Source: Listeria kieliensis (GTDB lineage Bacteria > Bacillota > Bacilli > Lactobacillales > Listeriaceae). Taken from it: a DNA stretch of 64,000 nucleotides. Below the pieces are notes generated by a model that made no database searches, had not been told where the DNA came from, and worked only from the letters and a program-made list of their open reading frames with translations. A program made the position numbers and the translations under genes. The stretch lies in contig NZ_LARY01000002.1 in the NCBI RefSeq assembly GCF_003369925.1, positions 1 through 64,000 of the forward strand, in the 5' to 3' direction. Shown here one piece after another: positions 17,321 through 26,576 of this stretch (within the stretch, counting starts at the first letter, position 1; each line of letters starts with the position of its first letter).

Positions 17321-17422
17321 TTTCGGTTACTCTATTTTTCATTTCACCCAAAGTTTCATACCTTTTCTACCACTAAAATAAGAAAAATTTATTCTCAGCC
17401 GTTATCCCAACACAAACCAAAC

Positions 17423-17452
17423 AAAAAACCCCTTGAGAAATCAAGGGGTTTT
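17423..17452 (-). terminator. Terminator of rplS
   Basis: Stem AACCCCTTGA / TCAAGGGGTT with loop GAAA (plus sense), followed by a T-run on minus, 12 bases after the rplS stop. Confidence 0.88.
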
Positions 17453-17464
17453 GCCGTTAATTGA

Positions 17465-17809
17465 TTAACGAATTTCTTTAATACGAGCCGCTTTACCGCG
17501 TAGGTTACGCAAGTAGTAAAGTTTCGCACGACGAACTTTACCGCGACGAATAACTTCTAGTTTAGCGATACGAGGAGTGTGTACAGGGTATGTACGTTCC
17601 ACGCCTACACCGTAAGAAATTTTGCGAACTGTGAATGTTTCGCTGATTCCAGATCCGCGGCGTTTGATTACAACACCTTCGAAAATTTGGATACGTTCAC
17701 GCGTACCTTCGACAACTTTCGCATGAACACGAACTGTGTCACCAGGACGGAATGCCGGAATATCAGTTTTTAGCTGATCTTTAGTGATTTCTTCGATAAG
17801 TTTATTCAT
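17465..17809 (-). CDS. rplS: 50S ribosomal protein L19
   Basis: A 114-residue L19 ([73 protein letters not shown]). It sits at the 30S-50S interface. The ATG at 17809 follows GGAGGAG; an upstream in-frame start would swallow that site. trmD lies upstream after a 139-base gap that holds its own promoter and a leader. Confidence 0.97.
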   Translation of the reverse strand: MNKLIEEITKDQLKTDIPAFRPGDTVRVHAKVVEGTRERIQIFEGVVIKRRGSGISETFTVRKISYGVGVERTYPVHTPRIAKLEVIRRGKVRRAKLYYLRNLRGKAARIKEIR

Positions 17810-17928
17810 CTTATTCTCTCCTCCAACCAAATATTCTTACGTTTATCATGAACGAAGCGGAATATCGTTTTCATTCTGGATTACTCCAGACACTCATATA
17901 GGTTACCACAATCTCGTTTATCTGTAAA
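17810..17928 (-). ncRNA. Probable L19 leader with promoter
   Basis: TTTACA (17923-17928), 17 bases, TAACCT (17900-17905) is a plausible promoter. The leader contains the hairpin TCTGGA / TCCAGA (17875-17890) and further complementary stretches before the GGAGGAG site. An L19 leader RNA is known upstream of rplS in Bacilli; I assign it by position and structure only. Confidence 0.5.
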
Positions 17929-17948
17929 GGCTTTTTTCTTGCAAGAAA

Positions 17949-18695
17949 CTAGGATTCTTCCTTTTCTGTTTCGTTTTTCAGTTCTTCGAGCCACACTGCT
18001 TCTTCTTTGCTAAGCGAGTAAGCTTCAAGTAAATCCGGGCGCCGCATCCAAGTGCGTCTTAGCGATTCTTTTTGGCGCCACTTTTCAATTTCTGCATGAT
18101 TGCCGCTAAGAAGCACATCCGGCACTTTCATGCCGCGAAATTCAGCTGGTCGCGTATAATGAGGATGCTCAAGTAATCCACTTGAAAACGAATCATGAAC
18201 TGCCGAGCTAGCATTGCCAAGCGCTCCTGGAAGCAGCCGAACGATGCTATCAGTCATCGCCATCGCTCCAATTTCACCGCCAGTTAAAATATAATCGCCA
18301 AGGGAAACTTCATCCGTTACGAGATGCTCACGAATTCGTTCATCATAACCTTCATAGTGCCCGCAAATAAAAATCAATTGTTCTTCTTCCGCAAATTCTT
18401 CTGCAAGCTTTTGATTAAAAGGCTTTCCAGCCGGATCCATCAAAATTACACGCGGTGATTTTTCCGGCAATTTAACAGATTCAACCGCATCAAAAAGTGG
18501 CTGAGCTTTTAAAAGCATCCCTGCCCCGCCACCATACGGATAGTCGTCCACCACCTGGTGCTTTCCTTCCGCGAATTGCCTGAAATCTGTGACCTCAATA
18601 TCGACAATTTGTTTCTCGATCGCTTTTTTTAAAATCGATTCTGATAAAATTCCTCTGAACATCTCCGGAAAGATCGATAAAATATCAATTTTCAT
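17949..18695 (-). CDS. trmD: tRNA (guanine-N1)-methyltransferase
   Basis: A 248-residue SPOUT methyltransferase making m1G37 in tRNAs to prevent frameshifting. Motifs: [13 protein letters not shown] at the start, [12 protein letters not shown], the trefoil-knot SAM site [12 protein letters not shown] and [15 protein letters not shown], and HYTRP with the catalytic Asp nearby. It overlaps the rimM stop by one base. Confidence 0.97.
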   Translation of the reverse strand: MKIDILSIFPEMFRGILSESILKKAIEKQIVDIEVTDFRQFAEGKHQVVDDYPYGGGAGMLLKAQPLFDAVESVKLPEKSPRVILMDPAGKPFNQKLAEEFAEEEQLIFICGHYEGYDERIREHLVTDEVSLGDYILTGGEIGAMAMTDSIVRLLPGALGNASSAVHDSFSSGLLEHPHYTRPAEFRGMKVPDVLLSGNHAEIEKWRQKESLRRTWMRRPDLLEAYSLSKEEAVWLEELKNETEKEES

Positions 18696-19213
18696 CAGTC
18701 AAGTAGTCCCTCCATCGGTTCGATCACAATTTCTTTTTTCTGAACGTCGATTTTTTTCACAACATCTGCAATATACGGAATGAGTTGGTCTTTTCCTTTC
18801 GCTGGTTTCACAACCCAAACATCATTTGCCCCTGGCGTCAATATTTCAGTGATTTTCCCAAGCTCCGTTCCATCTGTTTGATAAACCGTACAGCCGATGA
18901 TTTCATGAAAATAAAACGCATTCTCTTCAAGCGCATCCAAATCTTTCTCCGCTACTTTCAAGACGCCTTCTTTCATGTTTTCCACTTGATTGATACCGGT
19001 ATAACCTTCAAACGTCAACAAATCAAAGTTTTTATGCGTCCGGTGCGATTTAACGACAAGTGCAACCGGTTCTTTTTCATTTTTACGAAATAAAAATAAT
19101 TGGCTTCCCGGTTTATAACGAGATTCCTTAAAATCTGTCCGTGAGATAACCCGTACCTCTCCCATCAAGCCATGTGTGTTCACAATTTTTCCTACATTGT
19201 ACATCTTTTCCAT
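18695..19213 (-). CDS. rimM: 16S rRNA processing / 30S maturation factor RimM
   Basis: A 172-residue RimM: N-terminal domain ([21 protein letters not shown]) and a C-terminal PRC-barrel ([20 protein letters not shown]...NDVWVV...[10 protein letters not shown]). It binds S19 and helps 30S head assembly. Translationally coupled to trmD; ten bases after ylqD. Confidence 0.96.
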   Translation of the reverse strand: MEKMYNVGKIVNTHGLMGEVRVISRTDFKESRYKPGSQLFLFRKNEKEPVALVVKSHRTHKNFDLLTFEGYTGINQVENMKEGVLKVAEKDLDALEENAFYFHEIIGCTVYQTDGTELGKITEILTPGANDVWVVKPAKGKDQLIPYIADVVKKIDVQKKEIVIEPMEGLLD

Positions 19214-19222
19214 AGTTCACCT

Positions 19223-19609
19223 CTACCGTATCTCTGTCACGATGCCGTCTGTCACAACAATCGTTTTATCGAAAAGGGATTCATCCCATTTATCACCAAC
19301 TGAAATTTCAATGAGCGCTTCCATTTCACGTTCGCGAATCTCGCTACCAAGTGGAAGAATGCCAAGTTGTTCCATTTGAAAATCAACTAACTTCATTTTT
19401 TCTTTGCGCACCTGCATTTCTTGCTCAAAGTAATCGCTCACTTGCTCTTTTTGATATCTATTTTTGTGTTCGACTTTCTTTTGCTCAAACAAAAGCTGTT
19501 CGCGTTCCTTTTCAAGCAGTTTGCGCTGTTCGCTATAATAAGTAAGTAACTCAGCACGACTCTTTTCAGTTAACACTTGCTTCACCGTAATTTTCTGAAC
19601 GATTTGCAT
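19223..19609 (-). CDS. ylqD: YlqD family protein
   Basis: A 128-residue protein of the YlqD family, of unknown function and found in Bacilli before rimM. It begins MQIVQKITVKQVLTEKSR and is then a charged coiled coil (about 20-85, rich in Glu, Lys and Gln) before a small beta-rich end (DKTIVVTDGIVTEIR). The position between KH protein and RimM genes in relatives points to a ribosome-linked role, which is inference. Confidence 0.85.
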   Translation of the reverse strand: MQIVQKITVKQVLTEKSRAELLTYYSEQRKLLEKEREQLLFEQKKVEHKNRYQKEQVSDYFEQEMQVRKEKMKLVDFQMEQLGILPLGSEIREREMEALIEISVGDKWDESLFDKTIVVTDGIVTEIR

Positions 19610-19678
19610 AGCTTTCCTCCCACGAACACGAGTTTATATTTTTATTCTATCAGTTCCAAGCGGGATTATAAACCTTTT

Positions 19679-20239
19679 TTATCGATCACAGAAAAAGCAG
19701 TAGCTAATCGCGAACATTTCTTTTACATAATTCTTATAGCGTTTTCGCGATTTCGATTTGGCAGCACTCCCAGAAGCGCGGATATTCAGCCGTTTGGCAA
19801 GTAGCAAAGCCCGAAACATATGGTAATCACTCGTAATAATCACAAGATCACGAGAAGGGAAACTTTTTTGTGAAAACAGCAGGTTTTCCCTTGTTCGACT
19901 TGACTTAGGCTCGACGCGGATGCGTGCCTCTGGAATGCCTTGCGAAATGAGATAGCGTTTCATGACGACCGCTTCCGGTTCGCTTTCATTTGCCCCTTGG
20001 CCTCCGCTTACGACGACTTTGCTTTCTGGATGGGCATTATAAACGCGAACGGCTTGATCTAGACGCTCCTTGAGCATGGCACTCGGGTAAGCAGGGCTAC
20101 CTTCCACTTTGGCTCCGAGGACAAGAAGGGTATCTGGATGGTGGCTTGGACGCGCACGCGAACCGCAATACATCAGCACTACAAGGAAAAATAAATAGAC
20201 AGCAGGCATCAGGAGAAGTGCTAAGAAAAATTTTTTCAT
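19679..20239 (-). CDS. YdcF-like (DUF218) membrane-anchored protein
   Basis: A 186-residue protein with one N-terminal membrane helix (about 4-26) and a DUF218/YdcF domain: LLVLGAKVEGSPAYPSAMLKERLDQAV, VVVSGGQGANESEPEA, SSRTRENLLFS, VIITSDYHMFRA. Relatives (SanA, YdcF) are linked to envelope integrity or nucleotide binding, but no reaction is firmly established. It lies between ylqD and an amidotransferase gene in an inserted segment and has a rather short C-terminus. Confidence 0.8.
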   Translation of the reverse strand: MKKFFLALLLMPAVYLFFLVVLMYCGSRARPSHHPDTLLVLGAKVEGSPAYPSAMLKERLDQAVRVYNAHPESKVVVSGGQGANESEPEAVVMKRYLISQGIPEARIRVEPKSSRTRENLLFSQKSFPSRDLVIITSDYHMFRALLLAKRLNIRASGSAAKSKSRKRYKNYVKEMFAISYCFFCDR

Positions 20240-20290
20240 TTTTAAGTCTTCCTCCCCGTTTTCACAGAAAAAGACAAGCTCTTAGTACGC

Positions 20291-21031
20291 TTATCTTTTC
20301 GCTTGATTCTTCTTCGTTTCTTCGACAAAAAGGGCAAAGAGGGCTTCGCTTTCCGGGTCTTTGCCGTACATCAATTCCGGGTGCCACTGCACGCCAAGAA
20401 GCCAGTTCCCTGTATTTTTTCCTTCAACGGATTCAATCATACCATCTTTGCTTCGACTTGTGACTTTCAGTTTTTCAGCCACTTGTTTTACATATTGGTG
20501 GTGCAAGCTATTGACACGCTTTTCAACCGAATGCACGGTTGCAAGCAAACTGTCTGGGTCAATATCGATCGTATGCGAACCGAGTTGTTCATCTACGTTT
20601 TGTAAATGTTGCAATAAGCCGGGTGCTTTGACTTGCGAACCATCTTGATAAAGCGATCCGCCAAGCGCAACATTAACGAGCTGCATGCCGCGGCAAATGG
20701 CTAAAATGGGTTTCCCAAGGTGCATGGCTTCGTCAACGAGTGCGATTTCCGATTGATCTCGCGGTGGGAAATAGTTGCCAATTTCTGGAAGCGGCTCTTC
20801 TCCGTAAAGTTGCGGCGTAATATCTTGTCCGCCTGTCATCAAAAGTCCGTCAACCATGCCCATCGCTTGTTTTGCGCTTTCAGGATCGCTAATTGGGATA
20901 ACAAGTGGCAAGCCGCCTACCTTTTGGATGGCTTCCACATATCTTTGCTGTGTATAGGTTACGCGATGTCCATAAAAAATATCGGCTCCTTTGAAAAGTG
21001 CATTTCCAGTGATTCCTATAACAGGTTTCAT
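20291..21031 (-). CDS. Class I glutamine amidotransferase, gamma-glutamyl-GABA hydrolase-like
   Basis: A 246-residue peptidase C26-type enzyme. The catalytic triad is readable: the nucleophile Cys in AICRGMQLVN, and His-Glu in QWHPELM. The N-terminus MKPVIGITGN and GGQDITPQLYGEEP are typical of the PuuD/YvdE group, which hydrolyses gamma-glutamyl amides such as gamma-glutamyl-GABA. No polyamine genes are nearby, so the substrate is open. It is divergent from the WxL gene at 21238. Confidence 0.85.
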   Translation of the reverse strand: MKPVIGITGNALFKGADIFYGHRVTYTQQRYVEAIQKVGGLPLVIPISDPESAKQAMGMVDGLLMTGGQDITPQLYGEEPLPEIGNYFPPRDQSEIALVDEAMHLGKPILAICRGMQLVNVALGGSLYQDGSQVKAPGLLQHLQNVDEQLGSHTIDIDPDSLLATVHSVEKRVNSLHHQYVKQVAEKLKVTSRSKDGMIESVEGKNTGNWLLGVQWHPELMYGKDPESEALFALFVEETKKNQAKR

Positions 21032-21237
21032 TTCATTACCCCCATTTCATTCACTTATTGTAACTTATTTCCTCTAAAAAGGCTCTCAAGTTGCCTGAAA
21101 AGACGAAATGATAAATTTTAACGTTCTTTCCAAAATTCGTCACCAACTAACCCCTTTTGTGTAACTTAGTTTCGTGTTCATTCAAATTGAAAGTACTATA
21201 CTAAACTTGTAAATTAACAAAAATGGAGGAGATAACT

Positions 21238-24045
21238 TTGACAGCAAAGAATTGGTTAAAACTACTCCCAATCTTGTTGGTCCTTGGTACAGGCTTATTT
21301 TTCATTCCGCATTTATTTGCAGAAAATAGACAAGTTGATGATTTGCAGCTAGCTTCGTTCAAAACAAAGGTTGATCAAAATGAAATATTCTCGCTTCAAG
21401 TCGTTGATAAACAACCCGGTGAGCAAAAAGTCTATTTGCCAATTCCCAATTCATTTGAATACATACCAGTACACAGTTCTCAAGCCGCAGTGACTTTCGA
21501 TAAAATCAATCATCAACTAGTTATTGACTGGGAACAAACTAAGCAGAAAACAATAACCATTCAATTAAAAGCACACAGAAAAGGTGAATTTTCGTTCAAA
21601 CTATTTGCGACACGAAACGAAAAAACAGTAGAATCCAAACCGGTAACTTTTAAAGTTCAAGAACCACAAATTTATAATGCCAAACAAAGTGATTCTACTT
21701 TTCAAGATAAAAAAGTAAAACCACTGGATTTATCTCTTCCAGAAATTTATTCGATTAGTAATGGTTATCTTCAAGCCTTCGATAATCAAGCGATGATTCA
21801 AAATAAAATAGTTTTAAATGGTGAAATTCCCATTAAAAATTTAAAAAATCAATTAGGCTGGTATAACAATAAGCTTTATATTCTGGATCATATTGGTTCT
21901 GAATTTTCTTTATATGAAGTTAAAGGAGATGGCACCTACACGAAAACAGTTGTTGGTAAAACACCTTGCAAATCTTTTGTTGGTGGCGGAATTTCTAAAA
22001 GCGGGGTCTATGTTGCAATGATCACTAGTCCAGATCAAGCCATCCAACTGATTTTAGTTGATGTTAAAACCAAAAAGTTACTCCAAGTAAAAAATATTGT
22101 TTTCCCTACTCCAAACGATCAAAGTAAGTTAACAATGACTGGCGATATGGCCTTTGATGGAGATGGAACGCTTTGGAAGGTTTCTTACAAAAAAGCCAAT
22201 GGCATTTTAACAGATCAGTATTTACAAAAAATAGATATCCAAAGTGCAAAGGTTCTAAAAACCCTTCAATTAAAAATCCCTTTTACTGTAGATAGCAACT
22301 ACGGATACAGCGGTATTGCTTTCTTATCCAATGGTGAGATGCTACTTGGTAGTGGCGTTTATGGAAGAGGAAGCTTTTCAAAAATTGATATGGGAACAGG
22401 CGAAGTAAAAGCTGTAGGTCCGAAGCTTGGTGCTTATGGTACCTATGATTTAGCTTCCCCATTTTATCCATACTTTAATACCCACCTTACACTTTCTATG
22501 CAAGCGAATCCCACATCAGGTGCAGGGGTTTATCAAAGAAAAGAAATTGAGTATACCTTGACCTTCAACAATCTGGGAAATCTTGCTTCTAGCCATTCTC
22601 TTCTCAGTACAACTCTGCCAGAAGGTACAGAATATGTCCCAAACAGCACAAAGTTAGATGGTGAGACCGTAAAAGATATCGCTGGAACTAGTCCATTGTT
22701 TTCTGGAATGGAAGTTTCTTCTAAGGGATCTCTACAGGGGATTATTAGTAAAAACCAGAAAGGCACGGTCAACTTCAAAGTTAGAGTAAAAGCAAACACA
22801 CCTCCTAACTCCACTGTAACGAATCAGGCAGAACTATCAGCGGAAAACACATCAACGATTCAGTCCAATATGATAACTCATACTGTTCTTCTGAATCAAA
22901 GTGAATTAAAGGTGAAAAATTCATCCATCAAAATTGGACAAACTTGGAATCCAAAGGATAATTTTGTTTCCGCTAAAAAACCAGATGGATCTGCTATTTC
23001 TTTTGATCCTAAAGCTATTCAAGTTAATGGTACTGTAAATACACACAAACTTGGGAAATATACGGTTTTCTATCAAAACCAAGATATTGAACAAAAAGCG
23101 ATTATTTCTGTCGACCGACTTCCAGCACCAACTATAAATTTTTCTCTTAAAGCAAGCAATCAAACGGCAACAAAAGAAGACCAACGAATTTTGTTAGGAG
23201 ATTCATTAACACTCCAGTACGAGCTCCAAAATCAAACGGCTAATTCCGGTTTCCGCGCAGGTCAAGCCAAGTGGAGAATTCCACTTCCGATTGGTGTTGA
23301 GCCTACTAAATTGAGTGATTTACTTACTCTAACTGGACCGAATGGAGATAAGAAGCAAGTACCTTGGGATTCACTTTATGATTCTAAATCTCGAACGATA
23401 TGTGTAGATAAGCGAAATTTTGACCCAAACTGGTTAAAACTCTCTCAAAATAACTCTATTGCCTTAAATTTCAATGTGAAAGTCAACTCCACTGATGCAA
23501 TGCATATCGTAGGTACAAAGCTAAGTAGTACACCTTCGATTACAGGTACAGATTATAACGGGGATCAACTCACACTAAAAAGCCCCGACCCACTTGATTT
23601 TGGGCCTATTTTTTCTGGAGCTTTACAATTTTATGATGTGCCAAATACATTAGCTTTTCAAAACGGCTGGATTCAAAGCTTTACAAGCGAAATATCCCGT
23701 GAAGACCCCAATTGGAAAATAGTAGTAGAAGATACGAGACGGCGCAGTAAAAACTGGAATAACAATTGGCAAGTTACGGTTAGGCAAGTTTCTCCATTTA
23801 AGACCAAACAAAAAGATGTTTTAACTAATATCCTTATCTTTAAAAGAAATGCTTCTTCTGAACAAATCATCAGCGAGAAAAATTCGACCATCGTTTTCGA
23901 TGGTAAAAGTAATACGGCCGATTTCTACGATGTTCTTTGGGCAAAAAATCAAGGACTCTTCCTTAAGGTCCCGCCTGGTGCAGCGAAAGCTAAGCAAATT
24001 TATCAAAGTATAATTGAATGGAATTTGAGTAACTCCCCACTTTAA
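21238..24045 (+). CDS. WxL-domain surface protein with propeller-like and DUF11 modules
   Basis: A 935-residue secreted cell-wall protein. The TTG at 21238 is eight bases after GGAGG, and the ATG at 21223 overlaps that site. Order: signal peptide (to about FAEN); an N-terminal beta domain shared with the protein at 8492; a region of short repeated beta strands (about 180-410) that looks like a propeller; a DUF11-like domain (IEYTLTFNNLGNLASSHSL...); the shared Ig-like domain (IKIGQTWNPKDNFVSAKKPDG); a further beta-rich domain; and a C-terminal WxL domain (degenerate WQV, canonical WNL in EWNLSNSPL). It should bind peptidoglycan without covalent anchoring. The usual partners (DUF916 protein, small LPXTG proteins) are absent. 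It is opposite in strand to the ribosomal genes it separates. Confidence 0.88.
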   Translation: MTAKNWLKLLPILLVLGTGLFFIPHLFAENRQVDDLQLASFKTKVDQNEIFSLQVVDKQPGEQKVYLPIPNSFEYIPVHSSQAAVTFDKINHQLVIDWEQTKQKTITIQLKAHRKGEFSFKLFATRNEKTVESKPVTFKVQEPQIYNAKQSDSTFQDKKVKPLDLSLPEIYSISNGYLQAFDNQAMIQNKIVLNGEIPIKNLKNQLGWYNNKLYILDHIGSEFSLYEVKGDGTYTKTVVGKTPCKSFVGGGISKSGVYVAMITSPDQAIQLILVDVKTKKLLQVKNIVFPTPNDQSKLTMTGDMAFDGDGTLWKVSYKKANGILTDQYLQKIDIQSAKVLKTLQLKIPFTVDSNYGYSGIAFLSNGEMLLGSGVYGRGSFSKIDMGTGEVKAVGPKLGAYGTYDLASPFYPYFNTHLTLSMQANPTSGAGVYQRKEIEYTLTFNNLGNLASSHSLLSTTLPEGTEYVPNSTKLDGETVKDIAGTSPLFSGMEVSSKGSLQGIISKNQKGTVNFKVRVKANTPPNSTVTNQAELSAENTSTIQSNMITHTVLLNQSELKVKNSSIKIGQTWNPKDNFVSAKKPDGSAISFDPKAIQVNGTVNTHKLGKYTVFYQNQDIEQKAIISVDRLPAPTINFSLKASNQTATKEDQRILLGDSLTLQYELQNQTANSGFRAGQAKWRIPLPIGVEPTKLSDLLTLTGPNGDKKQVPWDSLYDSKSRTICVDKRNFDPNWLKLSQNNSIALNFNVKVNSTDAMHIVGTKLSSTPSITGTDYNGDQLTLKSPDPLDFGPIFSGALQFYDVPNTLAFQNGWIQSFTSEISREDPNWKIVVEDTRRRSKNWNNNWQVTVRQVSPFKTKQKDVLTNILIFKRNASSEQIISEKNSTIVFDGKSNTADFYDVLWAKNQGLFLKVPPGAAKAKQIYQSIIEWNLSNSPL

Positions 24046-24048
24046 AAT

Positions 24049-24094
24049 AAAAAGCCGCTGTTCTTCTAAATATTTAGAAGAACAGCGGCTTTTT
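24049..24094. terminator. Bidirectional terminator between WxL gene and khpA
   Basis: A long perfect stem (AAAAAGCCGCTG...CAGCGGCTTTTT, about 22 bp) serves the WxL gene on plus and rpsP-khpA on minus. Confidence 0.93.
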
Positions 24095-24101
24095 GGTGAA
24101 C

Positions 24102-24332
24102 TTAGTCGATGATTTCAAGACGAACTTTTTTATCAGCCTTTTGACCAGCTGCATAAACTAGCGTTCGAATAGCTTTAGCGATGCGCCCTTGCTTTCCGAT
24201 CACTCGTCCCATATCTTCTTTGTTCACGGACAATTGATAGAAGTAAGTGGAATCTGATTCCTCAGCGTGGAGCGAAACGTCATCCGGATGGTCAACAAGC
24301 GGCTTAACGATGGCGAGAATTAAATCTTCCAT
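24102..24332 (-). CDS. khpA: KH-domain RNA-binding protein KhpA
   Basis: A 76-residue single KH-domain protein with the GxxG-type loop VIGKQGRIAKAIRTL. KhpA pairs with KhpB to bind many transcripts and affect cell division and elongation in Firmicutes. The ATG at 24332 follows GGAGG by ten bases; a TTG six bases upstream is possible. Directly after rpsP, as in most Bacilli. Confidence 0.93.
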   Translation of the reverse strand: MEDLILAIVKPLVDHPDDVSLHAEESDSTYFYQLSVNKEDMGRVIGKQGRIAKAIRTLVYAAGQKADKKVRLEIID

Positions 24333-24347
24333 TCGCAACTAGCCTCC

Positions 24348-24620
24348 TTATTTCCCAAGTTTTTGATTATGGAATTTTTCCATGATTCCTTTGTCAGACA
24401 ACAAGTGACGAACTGTGTCTGAAGGTTTTGCACCATTGTGCATCCATTTCAAAACGGATTCTTCATCAATTTTAACTTCTGCTGGATCTACAAGTGGATT
24501 GTATGTCCCAACTGTTTCGATCGAACGACCGTCACGTGGGAAACGTGAATCAGCAACTACGATACGGTAAAAAGGTTTCTTATTTGAACCCATGCGTTTT
24601 AAACGAATTTTAACTGCCAT
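24348..24620 (-). CDS. rpsP: 30S ribosomal protein S16
   Basis: A 90-residue S16 ([42 protein letters not shown], full length). Core 30S protein needed for assembly. First gene of the rpsP-khpA transcript with its own promoter; normally followed by rimM and trmD, which here lie about 5 kb away. Confidence 0.98.
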   Translation of the reverse strand: MAVKIRLKRMGSNKKPFYRIVVADSRFPRDGRSIETVGTYNPLVDPAEVKIDEESVLKWMHNGAKPSDTVRHLLSDKGIMEKFHNQKLGK

Positions 24621-24658
24621 TTTTAATTACACCTCCATAAAGTCTTACACAAGTATAT

Positions 24659-24687
24659 ATATTACCAGTAAAGGATTTGTTTGTAAA
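24659..24687 (-). promoter_or_regulatory. rpsP promoter
   Basis: TTTACA (24682-24687), 17 bases, TAATAT (24659-24664) on minus, about 40 bases before rpsP. Confidence 0.65.
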
Positions 24688-24724
24688 GTTTTTTTTCTTT
24701 ACAGACTAAATTTTTTGTTCAAAA

Positions 24725-24755
24725 GAAAAACGAAGCTCGTTTGCTTCGCCTTTCT
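24725..24755 (-). terminator. Terminator of ffh
   Basis: GCGAAGC / GCTTCGT stem with six-base loop and TTTTTCTTTT after it on minus, just downstream of the ffh stop. Confidence 0.85.
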
Positions 24756-24760
24756 ACTGG

Positions 24761-26119
24761 CTAGAACGGAAGTTTGAAGTTGCCGAATGGATTTTTCTTC
24801 TTCTTCCCTTTTCCGCCCATACCGCCTGACATTTGTTTCATCATTTTCTTCATTTCATTGAATTGCTTAAGCAGCCGATTGACTTCTTGAATCGGTCGCC
24901 CACTTCCGCGTGCAATACGCTTCCTACGACCTGCATTGATGATATCGGGATTATCTTTTTCCATTTTTGTCATGGATTTAATGATCGCCTCAATATGTCC
25001 AAGTTGCTTATCGTCCATTTGAAGGTTGTCCATCCCCTTCATTTTGTTTGCACCTGGAATCATCTTGAGCAGCTCATCAAGCGGCCCCATTTGTTTCACT
25101 TGTTGTAATTGATCAAGAAAGTCATCAAATGTCATCGAATTTTCTCGAATTTTTTGTTCCATTTCGCGCATTTTTTCTTGGTCAACATCCGTTTGCGCTT
25201 TTTCAATCAGCGACAGGACATCTCCCATGCCAAGAATTCGCGAAGCCATCCGGTCTGGGTGGAAGCTTTCGAGGGCTTCCATCTTTTCACCTGTTCCGAC
25301 AAATTTAATTGGTTTTCCTGTTACGGCACGGATGGATAAAGCGGCCCCGCCACGAGTATCACCATCAAGTTTCGTCAGGACAACACCCGTTAAGCCAAGT
25401 TGTTCATTGAAGCTTTCAGCCACATTAACCGCATCTTGCCCCGTCATGGAATCCACGACAAGCAAAATTTCAGATGGAGAAGCCACTTCTTTTACCTTCT
25501 TGAGCTCATCCATTAGCTCTTCGTCAACATGAAGTCGCCCAGCCGTATCAATTAAGACGTAGTCAAGGTGTTCTTCTTTTGCTTTTTCAATCGCTTGTTT
25601 AGCAATCTCAACGGGACTCACTTGATCGCCCAGAGAGAAAACGGGCATGTTTAACTGTTTACCGAGTGTTTCCAGTTGTTTAATCGCAGCAGGACGATAC
25701 ACGTCAGCCGCCACGAGTAAAGGTTTACGATTGTATTTTTTCCGTAGCAAATTCGCAAGTTTACCAGTTGTCGTTGTTTTACCGGCCCCTTGTAAACCGA
25801 CCATCATCACAACCGTTGGCGGCTTGTCCGCTACTTCAAGCTTGCTTTCTTCGCCGCCCATTAAGTTGGTAAGTTCTTCTTGGACGATTTTAATAACTTG
25901 TTGTCCAGGCGTTAGACTCTTCATGACATCGGAGCCTACAGCTCGTTCACTAACCGTTTTAATAAAGTTTTTAACGACTTTAAAGTTTACATCGGCTTCA
26001 AGAAGTGCAAGTCGGACTTCGCGCATCATTTCTTTTACGTCCGCTTCCGTCACCTTCCCTTTGCCGCGAATTTTATTCATTGTTTCTTGAAGTCTTCCAG
26101 CTAATCCTTCAAATGCCAT
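24761..26119 (-). CDS. ffh: Signal recognition particle GTPase Ffh
   Basis: A 452-residue SRP54 homologue that binds 4.5S/scRNA and signal sequences and docks with FtsY. N-domain helices, G-domain motifs GLQGAGKTTTTGKLA, DTAGRLHVDEELMDEL and TKLDGDTRGGAALS, and a Met-rich M-domain (MIPGANKMKGM, RRKRIARGSGR for RNA binding, then MKKMMKQMSGGMGG). Follows ylxM by 12 bases. Confidence 0.98.
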   Translation of the reverse strand: MAFEGLAGRLQETMNKIRGKGKVTEADVKEMMREVRLALLEADVNFKVVKNFIKTVSERAVGSDVMKSLTPGQQVIKIVQEELTNLMGGEESKLEVADKPPTVVMMVGLQGAGKTTTTGKLANLLRKKYNRKPLLVAADVYRPAAIKQLETLGKQLNMPVFSLGDQVSPVEIAKQAIEKAKEEHLDYVLIDTAGRLHVDEELMDELKKVKEVASPSEILLVVDSMTGQDAVNVAESFNEQLGLTGVVLTKLDGDTRGGAALSIRAVTGKPIKFVGTGEKMEALESFHPDRMASRILGMGDVLSLIEKAQTDVDQEKMREMEQKIRENSMTFDDFLDQLQQVKQMGPLDELLKMIPGANKMKGMDNLQMDDKQLGHIEAIIKSMTKMEKDNPDIINAGRRKRIARGSGRPIQEVNRLLKQFNEMKKMMKQMSGGMGGKGKKKKNPFGNFKLPF

Positions 26120-26131
26120 AAAATCGGCCTC

Positions 26132-26464
26132 CTAATCAATCAATTTTAACTCGTTCAACAAGGCTTCCACTTCATCACTTTGTAAACCCGCTTTTTGATA
26201 AGCTTCTTCAAGTTTACGAAGCACTTGCTCACGTTCAGTATATTTCTTTAACATTCCTAGCTTTTCTTCATAGTTTTCAAGGCTTTCTTCTGTCCGTTTG
26301 ATGTTATCATACACGGCTTGCCTGCTAACTTCAAATTCTTCAGCGATTTCTCCAAGTGAAAAATCATCAAGATAATAAAGAGAAAGATAGGCTTTTTGCT
26401 TTTCCGTTAACAAACCTTCGTAAAAATCGAACAGCATGTTCATTCGGGTAGTCTTATCAAACAA
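26132..26464 (-). CDS. ylxM: YlxM, SRP-associated helix-turn-helix protein
   Basis: A 110-residue YlxM-family protein with a sigma-4-like helix-turn-helix ([23 protein letters not shown]). It modulates SRP function in streptococci. I start at TTG 26464, eight bases after GAGG, giving [16 protein letters not shown]; a GTG at 26473 overlaps that site. Confidence 0.88.
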   Translation of the reverse strand: MFDKTTRMNMLFDFYEGLLTEKQKAYLSLYYLDDFSLGEIAEEFEVSRQAVYDNIKRTEESLENYEEKLGMLKKYTEREQVLRKLEEAYQKAGLQSDEVEALLNELKLID

Positions 26465-26519
26465 ACGAAACACCTCTTCCTTGTTCTAGATTACGTGTTT
26501 AGTCAAAGAATGTCAACTA

Positions 26520-26572
26520 GAAAAAGACTAGAACAGCTTGAGAAATGAATGCTTCCCTTTTGTTCTAGTCTC
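26520..26572 (-). terminator. Terminator of ftsY
   Basis: An 11-bp stem AGACTAGAACA / TGTTCTAGTCT (26525-26535 with 26561-26571) with a large, partly self-pairing loop and TTTTTC after it on minus. It separates the fapR-to-ftsY transcript from ylxM-ffh. Confidence 0.75.
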
Positions 26573-26576
26573 TCTT

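Noticed and set aside
17390-17420. CCGTTATC...AAC resembling the nexus of a Cas9 tracrRNA
   Set aside because: It lies about 78 bases from the degenerate repeat, whereas in a tracrRNA it follows the anti-repeat within about 15 bases, and no GC-rich tail hairpins are seen. A chance 8-base match is likelier.
25227-26090. Plus-strand frames of 100-150 residues opposite ffh
   Set aside because: They mirror the codon pattern of ffh and have Ser/Pro-rich low-complexity composition typical of antisense frames.
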